Made by a program: the position numbers and the translations under genes | Notes under the pieces: generated by a model | The model's database searches: none | Told to the model about the DNA's origin: nothing | Seen by the model: only the letters and a program-made list of their open reading frames with translations | NCBI GenBank assembly: GCA_039920345.1 | Contig: JBDSDZ010000124.1 | Span: 1 to 11,912 of the forward strand | Length of the DNA stretch: 11,912 nucleotides | Reading direction: 5' to 3' | Source: Croceibacterium_A sp039920345 | GTDB taxonomy: Bacteria; Pseudomonadota; Alphaproteobacteria; Sphingomonadales; Sphingomonadaceae | Shown here: piece after piece, positions 1-6,256 of the stretch | How positions within the stretch are numbered: the stretch's first letter is position 1 | Layout of the letters: each line of letters starts with the position of its first letter

Positions 1-782
1 GGTTCAAGGACGTAGCCGACCGGATCGGCGAAGCGCTCGATTTCATGGAGGCCTGCGGGGTCGATCCGCAGACCGTGCCGCAGCTCAAGAGCACCAGCTT
101 CTACACCAGCCACGAAGCCCTGCTGCTACCCTACGAACAGGCGATGACGCGGCAGGATTCGCTGACCGGGCAATGGTATGACACCAGCGCTCACATGCTG
201 TGGATTGGCGACCGAACGCGTTTCGCCGGCAGCGCGCATGTCGAATACCTTCGCGGCGTCGGCAATCCGCTGGGCATCAAGTGCGGGCCCAGCCTTGAAC
301 CAGATGCCCTGCTTGGTCTGCTCGACACGCTCAACCCGGCGCGCGAGGCGGGGCGCATCACGCTGATCAGCCGCTTTGGCAACGACAAGGTCGAAACCGG
401 CCTGCCGCGGCTGGTGCGCGCTGTGCAGCGCGAAGGACACCCGGTGGTGTGGAGCTGCGATCCGATGCACGGCAACGTGATCAAGACCGACAGCGGCTAC
501 AAGACCCGTCCGTTCGACCGCATCCTGTCCGAAGTGAAGGGTTTCTTCGCCGTGCACCGGGCCGAAGGCACGCACGCAGGTGGGATCCATATCGAGATGA
601 CCGGGCAGGACGTGACCGAATGCACCGGCGGCGCGGTGGCGATCACCGACGAAGGCCTGGCGGACCGCTATCACACGCATTGCGACCCCCGGCTCAACGC
701 GGCGCAGTCGCTCGAACTGGCGTTCCTGCTGGCGGAAATGCTCAATCTCGAGATGGTCGGGCGGCACAAAGACGCGGCATAA
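1..782 (+). CDS. Class II 3-deoxy-7-phosphoheptulonate (DAHP) synthase, C-terminal part (5' end outside window)
   Basis: This enzyme condenses phosphoenolpyruvate with erythrose 4-phosphate to make DAHP, the first step of the shikimate pathway to aromatic amino acids, in the cytoplasm. The reading frame is open from position 3 and ends with TAA at 780-782, so about 259 codons are present. Class II enzymes are usually about 450-460 residues, so roughly the first 200 are missing to the left. The first internal ATG (45) is not the real start because the frame stays coding-like upstream of it. Class II hallmarks are visible: SFYTSHEALLLPYEQ, GDRTRFAGSAHVEY, SCDPMHGN, GFFAVHRAEGTHAGG and THCDPRLN. 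By family knowledge the metal ligands include the His of DPMHGN (468-470), the Glu of HIEMTGQD (594-596) and the Asp of HCDPRLN (684-686), all present; the ligand Cys lies in the missing part. Feedback-control elements cannot be judged from this fragment. Confidence 0.96.
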   Translation, partial: FKDVADRIGEALDFMEACGVDPQTVPQLKSTSFYTSHEALLLPYEQAMTRQDSLTGQWYDTSAHMLWIGDRTRFAGSAHVEYLRGVGNPLGIKCGPSLEPDALLGLLDTLNPAREAGRITLISRFGNDKVETGLPRLVRAVQREGHPVVWSCDPMHGNVIKTDSGYKTRPFDRILSEVKGFFAVHRAEGTHAGGIHIEMTGQDVTECTGGAVAITDEGLADRYHTHCDPRLNAAQSLELAFLLAEMLNLEMVGRHKDAA

Positions 783-861
783 CTGGCAGTTGCGGGAACG
801 CGGCTGACATTTGGGCTTTCCTTTAGGACTGGTCGTCACCACCTTCGGCGACAACCAGCGC

Positions 862-866
862 GGAGG
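862..866 (+). promoter_or_regulatory. Ribosome binding site that sets the TTG start of egtB
   Basis: GGAGG lies 5 nt before a TTG codon at 872. There is no in-frame ATG nearby upstream, and the next in-frame ATG is codon 44, which would remove the beginning of the conserved N-terminal domain. The Shine-Dalgarno match therefore supports TTG as the start codon. Confidence 0.75.
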
Positions 867-871
867 ATCCC

Positions 872-2116
872 TTGCCCGAAGCCCAGCGCCAGCCCCCGGC
901 GGCTGACAGAGCCTCGCTTGCCGAGCGCTACGCCGCCACTCGCGCGCTCAGCGCCGCACTGGTGGAACCGCTGTCCGAAGCCGACGCCACATTGCAGTCC
1001 ATGCCCGATGCCTCGCCGGCGAAATGGCACCTGGCGCACCCGACGTGGTTTTTCGAGACCTTCCTGCTGCGTGATCGCGCACCCGGCTATCGGCTGTTCG
1101 ACGAGCAGTGGCCGTTCCTGTTCAATTCCTACTACGAGGCCGAGGGTGAGCGCATCGCGCGCTTCCAGCGCGGCATGCTGTCGCGCCCGACGCTGGCGCA
1201 AGTGCGCGACTGGCGCGCCCATGTCGACGAGGCGATGCAGCCGTTGATGGCCGATCCGGCCAACGCCGCGCTGGTCGAACTGGGGATCGCGCACGAACAG
1301 CAGCACCAGGAACTGCTCCTGACCGACATCAAGCACGCGCTGTTCCAGAACCCGCTCGGCCCGGCGATGTGGGAGGGCCTGATTTGCCGCGATCCCGTGT
1401 TCGAAAGCCCGGATGAAGACGCCTGGCACAGTCATCCGGGCGGCATCGCGATGATCGGCCATCAGGGCACCGGCTTCGCGTTCGATAACGAAGGCCCGGC
1501 GCACCGGGTGCTGCTGGAACCGTTCGCGCTGGCACGGCGGCTGGTGACCAATGCCCAGTGGGACCAGTTCATCGCCGATGGCGGCTATCGCACCCCCGCG
1601 CTGTGGCTGTCAGACGCGTGGGACTGGGTAAAGCGCAAGGACATTGCTGCGCCGCTGTATTGGCGCGAGGGCGAGCAGTTCACCCACGCCGGCTGGCAGA
1701 GCCGCGATCCCCGTGCGCCAGTGTGCCACATTTCCTATTACGAGGCCGATGCGTTTGCCACCTGGGCCGGGGCGCGCTTGCCGACCGAGTTCGAATGGGA
1801 AGCGATCGGGCAGGGGCACGATGCGGCGGGCGGCAACCAATACGACACCGGCGGCCCGCCATTGCCGATTGGCGGGACCAATTTGTTCGGCGATTGCTGG
1901 CAGTTCACCCGCTCGGCTTACCTGCCCTATCCACGCTTTGCCCCGGCAGACGGCGCGGTGGGCGAATACAACGGCAAGTTCATGGCCGGGCAGTGGGTCC
2001 TCAAAGGCGCCAGTTGCGCCACCGCGCGCGGCCATTCGCGGGCAACCTACCGCAATTTCTTCTACCCCCAGCAGCGCTGGCAATTCACCGGCCTGCGCCT
2101 GGCCCAAGATGTATGA
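872..2116 (+). CDS. egtB: Ergothioneine biosynthesis sulfoxide synthase EgtB
   Basis: EgtB is a non-haem iron enzyme that joins a cysteine-containing thiol to trimethylhistidine (hercynine) using oxygen, giving a sulfoxide precursor of ergothioneine. The 414-residue product has two parts. The first (about residues 10-170) is a DinB-like helical domain with WHLAHPTWFFE (residues 52-62) and HEQQH (141-145); the second His of HLAH and His141/His145 fit the three-histidine iron site. The second (about 190-414) is a formylglycine-generating-enzyme-like fold ending in the EgtB-typical GEYNGKFM and TYRNFFYP...RWQFTGLRLA. Start is TTG at 872 behind a GGAGG. egtD follows 13 bp downstream, almost certainly in one operon. 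The 89 bp before it (783-871) contain no convincing promoter or terminator. Whether the thiol donor is gamma-glutamylcysteine or cysteine cannot be read from the sequence; no egtA, egtC or egtE is in the window. Confidence 0.95.
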   Translation: MPEAQRQPPAADRASLAERYAATRALSAALVEPLSEADATLQSMPDASPAKWHLAHPTWFFETFLLRDRAPGYRLFDEQWPFLFNSYYEAEGERIARFQRGMLSRPTLAQVRDWRAHVDEAMQPLMADPANAALVELGIAHEQQHQELLLTDIKHALFQNPLGPAMWEGLICRDPVFESPDEDAWHSHPGGIAMIGHQGTGFAFDNEGPAHRVLLEPFALARRLVTNAQWDQFIADGGYRTPALWLSDAWDWVKRKDIAAPLYWREGEQFTHAGWQSRDPRAPVCHISYYEADAFATWAGARLPTEFEWEAIGQGHDAAGGNQYDTGGPPLPIGGTNLFGDCWQFTRSAYLPYPRFAPADGAVGEYNGKFMAGQWVLKGASCATARGHSRATYRNFFYPQQRWQFTGLRLAQDV

Positions 2117-2129
2117 CAGGGAACGCACG

Positions 2130-3116
2130 ATGAGCACGCAACCAGGGATCGCGCTGGTCGAGCTGGACGAACAAGGGGTCGACACCGCCTTTCGCGCCGA
2201 GGTGCTCGAAGGTCTGTCGCAGGACCCCAAGGCGATCCCGGCGCGCTGGCTGTACGACGATGCCGGCTCGGAATTGTTCGAGGCGATCACCCAGCTGCCC
2301 GAATACTATCCGACGCGCGCCGAAACCGAGATCCTGGGCGAACGGGGCGAGGACTTTCGTCGCCTGATCGGGCCCGGCCGGGCGGTGGTTGAGTTCGGCT
2401 CGGGTTCCTCGGTCAAAACCCCGCTGCTGCTCACCTGCATCGATCCGGCGGCCTATGTCCCGCTCGACATCTCGGGGGATTTCCTGCGCGCGGCGGCAGC
2501 GGACCTGGCGGGCAAGTTTCCCGGCCTGCCGATCCACCCGGTCGAAGCCGACTTCACCAAGACGGTGCATCTGCCCGATGAGGTCGAGGCGATGCTCAAG
2601 CTCGGCTTCTTCCCGGGCTCGACCATCGGCAACATGGTCGCGCGCACCGCGGTCGACCTGCTGCGCTCGATGCGCGCCACGCTGGGCGCGGATTCGATGC
2701 TGCTGATCGGGATGGACCTGATCAAGGACCCGGCGGTGCTCGAAGCGGCGTACGACGATGCGCAGGGCGTGACCGGCGAATTCAATCTCAACCTCGCGCG
2801 GCGAATCAACCGCGAACTGGACGGCACGATTCCGGTGGGCAAGCTGCGCCATGTCGCGCGCTGGAACGATTGCTACGCCCGGATCGAGATGCACCTTGAA
2901 GCCACCGAAGATCTGGCGTTCGAAGTGTCGGGCCGCCGATTTTCGCTGGCGCGCGGCGAGACGATCCACACCGAAAACAGCCACAAGTTCGACCGACGCA
3001 GCCAATACACGCTGCTGCTGGCAGGCGGCTGGACACCGTCGGAACGCTGGCTCGATTCGGGCGGCCAGTTCTCGCTCGTGCTGGCCGAGGCGACCCGTCC
3101 GCGCAACGCGCCTTAA
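2130..3116 (+). CDS. egtD: L-histidine N(alpha)-methyltransferase EgtD
   Basis: EgtD transfers three methyl groups from S-adenosylmethionine to the alpha-amino group of histidine, giving hercynine, the substrate of EgtB. The product is 328 residues, close to the usual ~320. Visible motifs are YYPTRAE (from residue 59), the SAM-binding loop EFGSGSSVKT (88-97), YVPLDIS (109-115), FFPGSTIGNM with Asn168, AYDDAQGVT with Tyr208, and HTENSHKF with Glu282 and Ser284. In the mycobacterial enzyme the equivalent Asn, Tyr, Glu and Ser hold the histidine substrate, so substrate specificity looks intact. The frame is open far upstream into egtB (from 1644), but ATG 2130 is chosen because it follows AGGGA (2118-2122) with 7 nt spacing and begins at the family's normal N-terminus. 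The stop interlocks with the stop of the convergent gene. Confidence 0.96.
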   Translation: MSTQPGIALVELDEQGVDTAFRAEVLEGLSQDPKAIPARWLYDDAGSELFEAITQLPEYYPTRAETEILGERGEDFRRLIGPGRAVVEFGSGSSVKTPLLLTCIDPAAYVPLDISGDFLRAAAADLAGKFPGLPIHPVEADFTKTVHLPDEVEAMLKLGFFPGSTIGNMVARTAVDLLRSMRATLGADSMLLIGMDLIKDPAVLEAAYDDAQGVTGEFNLNLARRINRELDGTIPVGKLRHVARWNDCYARIEMHLEATEDLAFEVSGRRFSLARGETIHTENSHKFDRRSQYTLLLAGGWTPSERWLDSGGQFSLVLAEATRPRNAP

Positions 3117-4087
3117 CTACGCTCCATCACCCCGCGCCCCGGCAGGCGCTCGCGTCCGTGGGGGGTGGTCAGGTCCAGTTCGGGGCCAATCGGGTAGAGC
3201 TGGTGCTTGTCGGTCAGCGCGTAATAATTGCGCTTGATCTCCTCGAGCATGACCGTCTTGGCCACGCCCGGCCACTGATAAAGTTCGCGCAGATAGCCGG
3301 ATAGGGCCGGATAATCTTCGATCCGGCGCAAGTTGCATTTGAACGCGCCGTGATATCCGACATCGAACCGCACCAGCGTGGTGAACGCGCGCCAGTCCGC
3401 TTCGGTCAGCCATTCGCCGGTCAGGTAGCGGGTTCGTTCCAGCTGCGCTTCCATCGCGTCGAGCGTGGCAAACACTTCGCGCGCGGCGGTTTCGTAAGCG
3501 CCCTGCGTGCTCGCAAAGCCGGCGCGGTAAACCCCGTTGTTGAGCCCCGGATAGGTCAGCGCATTCCAGCGATCGATCTCGCCGCGCAGCGCTTCGGGAT
3601 AGAAATCGAGCCGGTTTCCGGTGATCCCGTCGAACACGGAGTTGAGCATGCGGATGATGTCGGCGCTCTCGTTGTTGACGATCCGCCCGGTCTGCTTGTC
3701 CCACAGCGTCGGCACCGTGGCCTTGCCAGTGTAGAGCGGATCATGCGCCTGGTAGACCGCGTACAGCGGGTGCGGCACGGTGAACGGCGCAATCGTGTCG
3801 TCTTGGAATATCCAGCCCTGGTTGCCGATCACCCCGTGCGAGGCCGACATCGAGACGACATCCTCCAGCCCCTTGAGCACGCGGTAGGCGGTGACCCGGC
3901 TGGCCCATGGGCAGACCCACGCGATGAACAAGTGATAGCGCCCAGCCTCGGCGGGAAACTCGGCGCCGGGACCGGGCTGGATCCAGTTTCGCAACGGGCT
4001 TTCGATCCGGCGGAACTGGCCGTCCTCGCCGATTTCCTCGGCCGCAGGCGGACTGTCACGCCACACGCCGTCATAGAGTTGGGACAT
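3113..4087 (-). CDS. Xi-class glutathione transferase / glutathionyl-hydroquinone reductase (YqjG/PcpF/ECM4 family)
   Basis: Enzymes of this family reduce glutathionyl-hydroquinones to free hydroquinones, using glutathione and a catalytic cysteine; PcpF does this during pentachlorophenol breakdown and YqjG is the E. coli form. The product is 324 residues, like YqjG. The thioredoxin-like domain carries the Xi-class active site HLFIAWVCPWASR with Cys59; KATVPTLWDK and VNNESADIIRMLN are the usual cis-Pro and glutathione-binding segments, and a helical domain with TEADWRAFTTLVRFD follows. The frame extends to 4126, but ATG at 4085-4087 is preferred: AGGAG (4094-4098 on the plus strand as CTCCT) sits 6 nt upstream, and the longer start would overlap the upstream topoisomerase gene. 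The gene is 35 bp downstream of topoisomerase IB on the same strand, so co-transcription is likely. Exact quinone substrate is unknown. Confidence 0.92.
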   Translation of the reverse strand: MSQLYDGVWRDSPPAAEEIGEDGQFRRIESPLRNWIQPGPGAEFPAEAGRYHLFIAWVCPWASRVTAYRVLKGLEDVVSMSASHGVIGNQGWIFQDDTIAPFTVPHPLYAVYQAHDPLYTGKATVPTLWDKQTGRIVNNESADIIRMLNSVFDGITGNRLDFYPEALRGEIDRWNALTYPGLNNGVYRAGFASTQGAYETAAREVFATLDAMEAQLERTRYLTGEWLTEADWRAFTTLVRFDVGYHGAFKCNLRRIEDYPALSGYLRELYQWPGVAKTVMLEEIKRNYYALTDKHQLYPIGPELDLTTPHGRERLPGRGVMERS

Positions 4088-4122
4088 TCGTTTCTCCTGC
4101 CGCGTCGCTAGCGGCAGCGCGC

Positions 4123-5136
4123 TCAACCCGCCAGCAGCTTCCCGGCCTTGGGGCTTTTTTCGAGCAGCTTAATCAGCCCGCGCTCGTACTTGCTAAGCCA
4201 TTTGCTCTCGCGCGGCAGCTTCAACCTGGCGCGCCATTTCTGCTGGCGTTCGACCAGCGCGATCACTGCCGGATGGATATAGCTCTTGCGCGCCATGGTG
4301 GGCGTATTGCCCAGGTGGTCACCCACTTCGGTAGTCAGTTCCTTCAGCGTTAGCGGCCTTTCCGCTTCGGCCAGCAGGCGAAAGGCGAGCACGCTGGCGT
4401 GCCAGGTGCGGAAGTTCTTGGCGGTAAAGGGCTTGCCCATCGTACCGCTCAGGTAATCGTTCACATCGGACGAGCCGACCGGGTGCCCGGTGCCGTCGCC
4501 ATTGACGTACTGGAACAGGTGCTGGCCCGGCAGGTCGTGCATCTTGCGGACCAATCCGGCCAGCCGCGCATCGCTGATCGTGGTCTCGCGCAGTTTGCCG
4601 CTCTTGGCCTTGAAGCGCAGCTTGACCGCGCTGCGCGACACTTTGGCGTGGCGCCACAACAGCGTTGTCGCGCCGAAGCTCTTGTTCGATTTGGCGTAGC
4701 TTTCGTTACCCACCCGGATAGCGCCGAGGTCGAGCAGCCGAACCACGCTCGCCACCACCTGGTCGCGCGACAGCTTGCGCCTTGCGAGGTCTTTCGCCAC
4801 CCGCTTGCGGACCTTGGGTAGGCAGCGGCCGAACTTCGCCGTGCGGTCGAACTTGTCGGCTTCCTGTGCGGTGCGGAAATCCGGGTGGTATCGGTATTGC
4901 TTGCGCCCGCGCGCGTCGATCCCGGTGGCGAGCAGGTGGCCGCAGTCGGTGGGGCAATACCAGGCGTCGGTATAGGCCGGCGGCAGGGCGATTGCGTTGA
5001 GCTGGTCGATCCGCGCCCGATCGGTGATGCGCTGGCCGGCGGGGGTGTAATAGCCCCAGCCGTGCGACAGCTTCTTGCGGGTGATGCCCGGGCCGCTGTC
5101 GTCGACAAATTCCAGCCCGGGCGGTTTGATAGCCAT
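4123..5136 (-). CDS. DNA topoisomerase IB (small, poxvirus-like bacterial type)
   Basis: Type IB topoisomerases relax supercoils by nicking one strand through a 3'-phosphotyrosyl link. The 337-residue product matches the small bacterial/poxvirus size. An N-terminal domain (about 1-90) begins GLEFVDDSGPGITRKK and contains GWGYYTPAG. The catalytic domain has IRVGNESYAKSN (Arg141), FKAKSGK (a candidate general-acid Lys), FRTWHASV (Arg243), HLGNTP (His274) and ARKSYIHP with the nucleophile Tyr286, so the whole active-site set appears present. The C-terminus is rich in lysine and arginine. The frame runs on upstream to 6027, but that part is only the antisense of the yghU-like gene; ATG at 5134-5136 gives the normal N-terminus. 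No clear Shine-Dalgarno sequence precedes it. It diverges from the yghU-like gene and leads the Xi-class transferase. Such enzymes are common accessory chromosomal genes in proteobacteria. Confidence 0.94.
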   Translation of the reverse strand: MAIKPPGLEFVDDSGPGITRKKLSHGWGYYTPAGQRITDRARIDQLNAIALPPAYTDAWYCPTDCGHLLATGIDARGRKQYRYHPDFRTAQEADKFDRTAKFGRCLPKVRKRVAKDLARRKLSRDQVVASVVRLLDLGAIRVGNESYAKSNKSFGATTLLWRHAKVSRSAVKLRFKAKSGKLRETTISDARLAGLVRKMHDLPGQHLFQYVNGDGTGHPVGSSDVNDYLSGTMGKPFTAKNFRTWHASVLAFRLLAEAERPLTLKELTTEVGDHLGNTPTMARKSYIHPAVIALVERQQKWRARLKLPRESKWLSKYERGLIKLLEKSPKAGKLLAG

Positions 5137-5206
5137 CGAAGCCCAGCAACGGCCCGGCGGTGCTTGCGGTTCCGCCACTGAAGCGCCATTTGCCTGAGCG
5201 ACCCGA

Positions 5207-5222
5207 CCCCCCCCGACAGGAG
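5207..5222 (+). promoter_or_regulatory. C8 tract and ribosome binding site in the topoisomerase/yghU divergent gap
   Basis: The 93-bp gap between the two divergent starts (5137-5229) contains an uninterrupted run of eight C (5207-5214) immediately before AGGAG (5218-5222), which lies 7 nt from ATG 5230. The Shine-Dalgarno match decides for ATG 5230 over an in-frame TTG at 5224. No convincing -10/-35 pair was found by eye on either strand of this gap. Confidence 0.65.
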
Positions 5223-5229
5223 CTTGCCG

Positions 5230-6099
5230 ATGTCCGACGTCTATACCCCGCCCAAGGTCTGGGATTTCGACCCGGAAAACGGCGGCCAGTTTGCCGGCAT
5301 CAACCGCCCCACTGCAGGGGCCCGCGAAGAACGCGAGATGCCGGTTGGGAAGCATCCCTTCCAACTTTACTCGCTCGGCACGCCCAACGGCGTCAAGGTG
5401 TCGATCATGCTGGAAGAGCTGCTGGAGAAGGGTTTCTCGGGCGCTGAATACGATGCCTGGATGATCAAGATCTTCGCCGCCGACCAGTTCGCCTCCGGCT
5501 TTGTGGAGCTCAATCCCAACTCCAAGATTCCGGCGCTGCTCGATCAGTCGGGCGCAAAGCCGTTCCGCGTTTTCGAGAGCGGTGCCATCCTGCTCCACCT
5601 GGCGGAGAAGTTCGATTACCTGTTGCCCGAGGCCAATCCGGCACGCGCCGAAGTCCTCAGCTGGCTGATGTGGCAGATGGGCAGCGCGCCGTTCATCGGC
5701 GGCGGCTTCGGACATTTCTATGTCTACGCGCCCGAACGCTACAAGTACCCGATCGACCGCTACGCGATGGAAACCAAGCGGCTGTTCAGCGTGGCTGACA
5801 TTCAGCTGGGCAAGACCGAATACCTCGCCGGCGCTGACTACACGATCGCCGACATCGCCGCCTACACCTGGCTCGGCAATCTCTATCACGGCGCCTACAA
5901 CGGGGCGGACACGTTCCTGAGCCTGCATGAGCTTGAAAACGTCGGCCGCTGGGTCAAGGCGATCGACGCGCGGCCTGGCGTTATTCGAGGCCGGCTGGTC
6001 AACACACAAGCGATGCCCGAGCGTCATTCTGCGGCCGACTTCGATGCGGTAGAAGACCGCAGCTTGTTCGAGCCCGTTCGCAAGCGCGCTGACGTGTGA
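5230..6099 (+). CDS. yghU: Glutathione transferase, Nu-class YghU type
   Basis: The 289-residue product resembles E. coli YghU closely along its length. Nu-class enzymes bind two glutathione molecules (or GSSG) and show disulfide-bond reductase and organic peroxide reductase activity. The N-terminal extension VWDFDPENGGQFAGINRP is typical of YghU and precedes the thioredoxin-like domain: PVGKHPFQLYSLGTPNGVKV, NPNSKIPALLD (cis-Pro) and RVFESGAILLHLAEKF (Glu-Ser glutathione motif). The helical domain contains FIGGGFGHFYVYAPE and the ADYTIADIAAYTWLGN N-capping motif. Start is ATG 5230 with AGGAG 7 nt upstream. It lies across a divergent gap from topoisomerase IB, and the next feature downstream is tRNA-Gln. 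With egtBD and the Xi-class enzyme nearby it adds to a thiol-redox neighbourhood. No terminator is obvious after it; GGCGG/CCGCC around 6118-6146 is a weak stem only. Confidence 0.93.
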   Translation: MSDVYTPPKVWDFDPENGGQFAGINRPTAGAREEREMPVGKHPFQLYSLGTPNGVKVSIMLEELLEKGFSGAEYDAWMIKIFAADQFASGFVELNPNSKIPALLDQSGAKPFRVFESGAILLHLAEKFDYLLPEANPARAEVLSWLMWQMGSAPFIGGGFGHFYVYAPERYKYPIDRYAMETKRLFSVADIQLGKTEYLAGADYTIADIAAYTWLGNLYHGAYNGADTFLSLHELENVGRWVKAIDARPGVIRGRLVNTQAMPERHSAADFDAVEDRSLFEPVRKRADV

Positions 6100-6148
6100 C
6101 CTTGCATGGGCGCGGCGTGGCGGTTAGGGGCGCGCTGCTACCCGCCGT

Positions 6149-6223
6149 TGGGGCGTCGCCAAGTGGTAAGGCACCGGCTTTTGATGCCGGCATTCGCAGG
6201 TTCGAATCCTGCCGCCCCAGCCA
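6149..6223 (+). tRNA. tRNA-Gln (anticodon TTG), CCA encoded
   Basis: A full cloverleaf folds by eye. Acceptor TGGGGCG (6149-6155) pairs with CGCCCCA (6213-6219). D stem is GCC/GGC (6158-6160 with 6170-6172) around AAGTGGTAA. Anticodon stem CCGGC (6174-6178) pairs with GCCGG (6186-6190) around the loop TTTTGAT, giving anticodon TTG at 6181-6183, which reads CAA and, by wobble, CAG. A five-base variable loop is followed by T stem GCAGG/CCTGC around TTCGAAT. Discriminator base is G6220 and CCA is encoded at 6221-6223. The tRNA sits between the yghU-like gene (49 bp) and the RNB ribonuclease (33 bp), same strand. Confidence 0.97.
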
Positions 6224-6256
6224 CTCCCTGATGAGCCATCGAGTTGTGGGACTACG

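Noticed and set aside
831..856. Imperfect inverted repeat GGTCGTC/GACAACC before egtB as a terminator or operator.
   Set aside because: Only seven pairs with one mismatch, a 12-nt loop and no T tract; too weak to call.
872..2116. The formylglycine-generating-enzyme-like fold in EgtB considered as the maturase for the sulfatase at 8072-9388.
   Set aside because: The protein has the N-terminal DinB-like His site and the EgtB-specific C-terminal motifs and is paired with egtD; the shared fold is family ancestry and not maturase function.
1644..2129. Longer EgtD with about 160 extra N-terminal residues.
   Set aside because: The extra part is an alternative frame of egtB; ATG 2130 has a good ribosome binding site and matches the family start.
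5137..6027. The topoisomerase IB reading frame stays open for about 300 more codons upstream, suggesting an N-terminal fusion domain.
   Set aside because: This stretch is the exact antisense of the well-supported yghU-like gene and shows no recognisable domain; long antisense frames are expected in high-GC coding DNA, and ATG 5136 gives the normal family N-terminus.
6149..6223. tRNA-Gln considered as an integration site of a genomic island.
   Set aside because: The 3' end of the tRNA is not repeated elsewhere in the window, no integrase is present, and flanking genes are ordinary chromosomal genes of similar composition.
6227..6234. CTGATGA just after tRNA-Gln, which matches the core of a hammerhead ribozyme or a C-box.
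   Set aside because: The second conserved core (GAAA) and flanking stems are absent in the following sequence, so it is a chance 7-mer.
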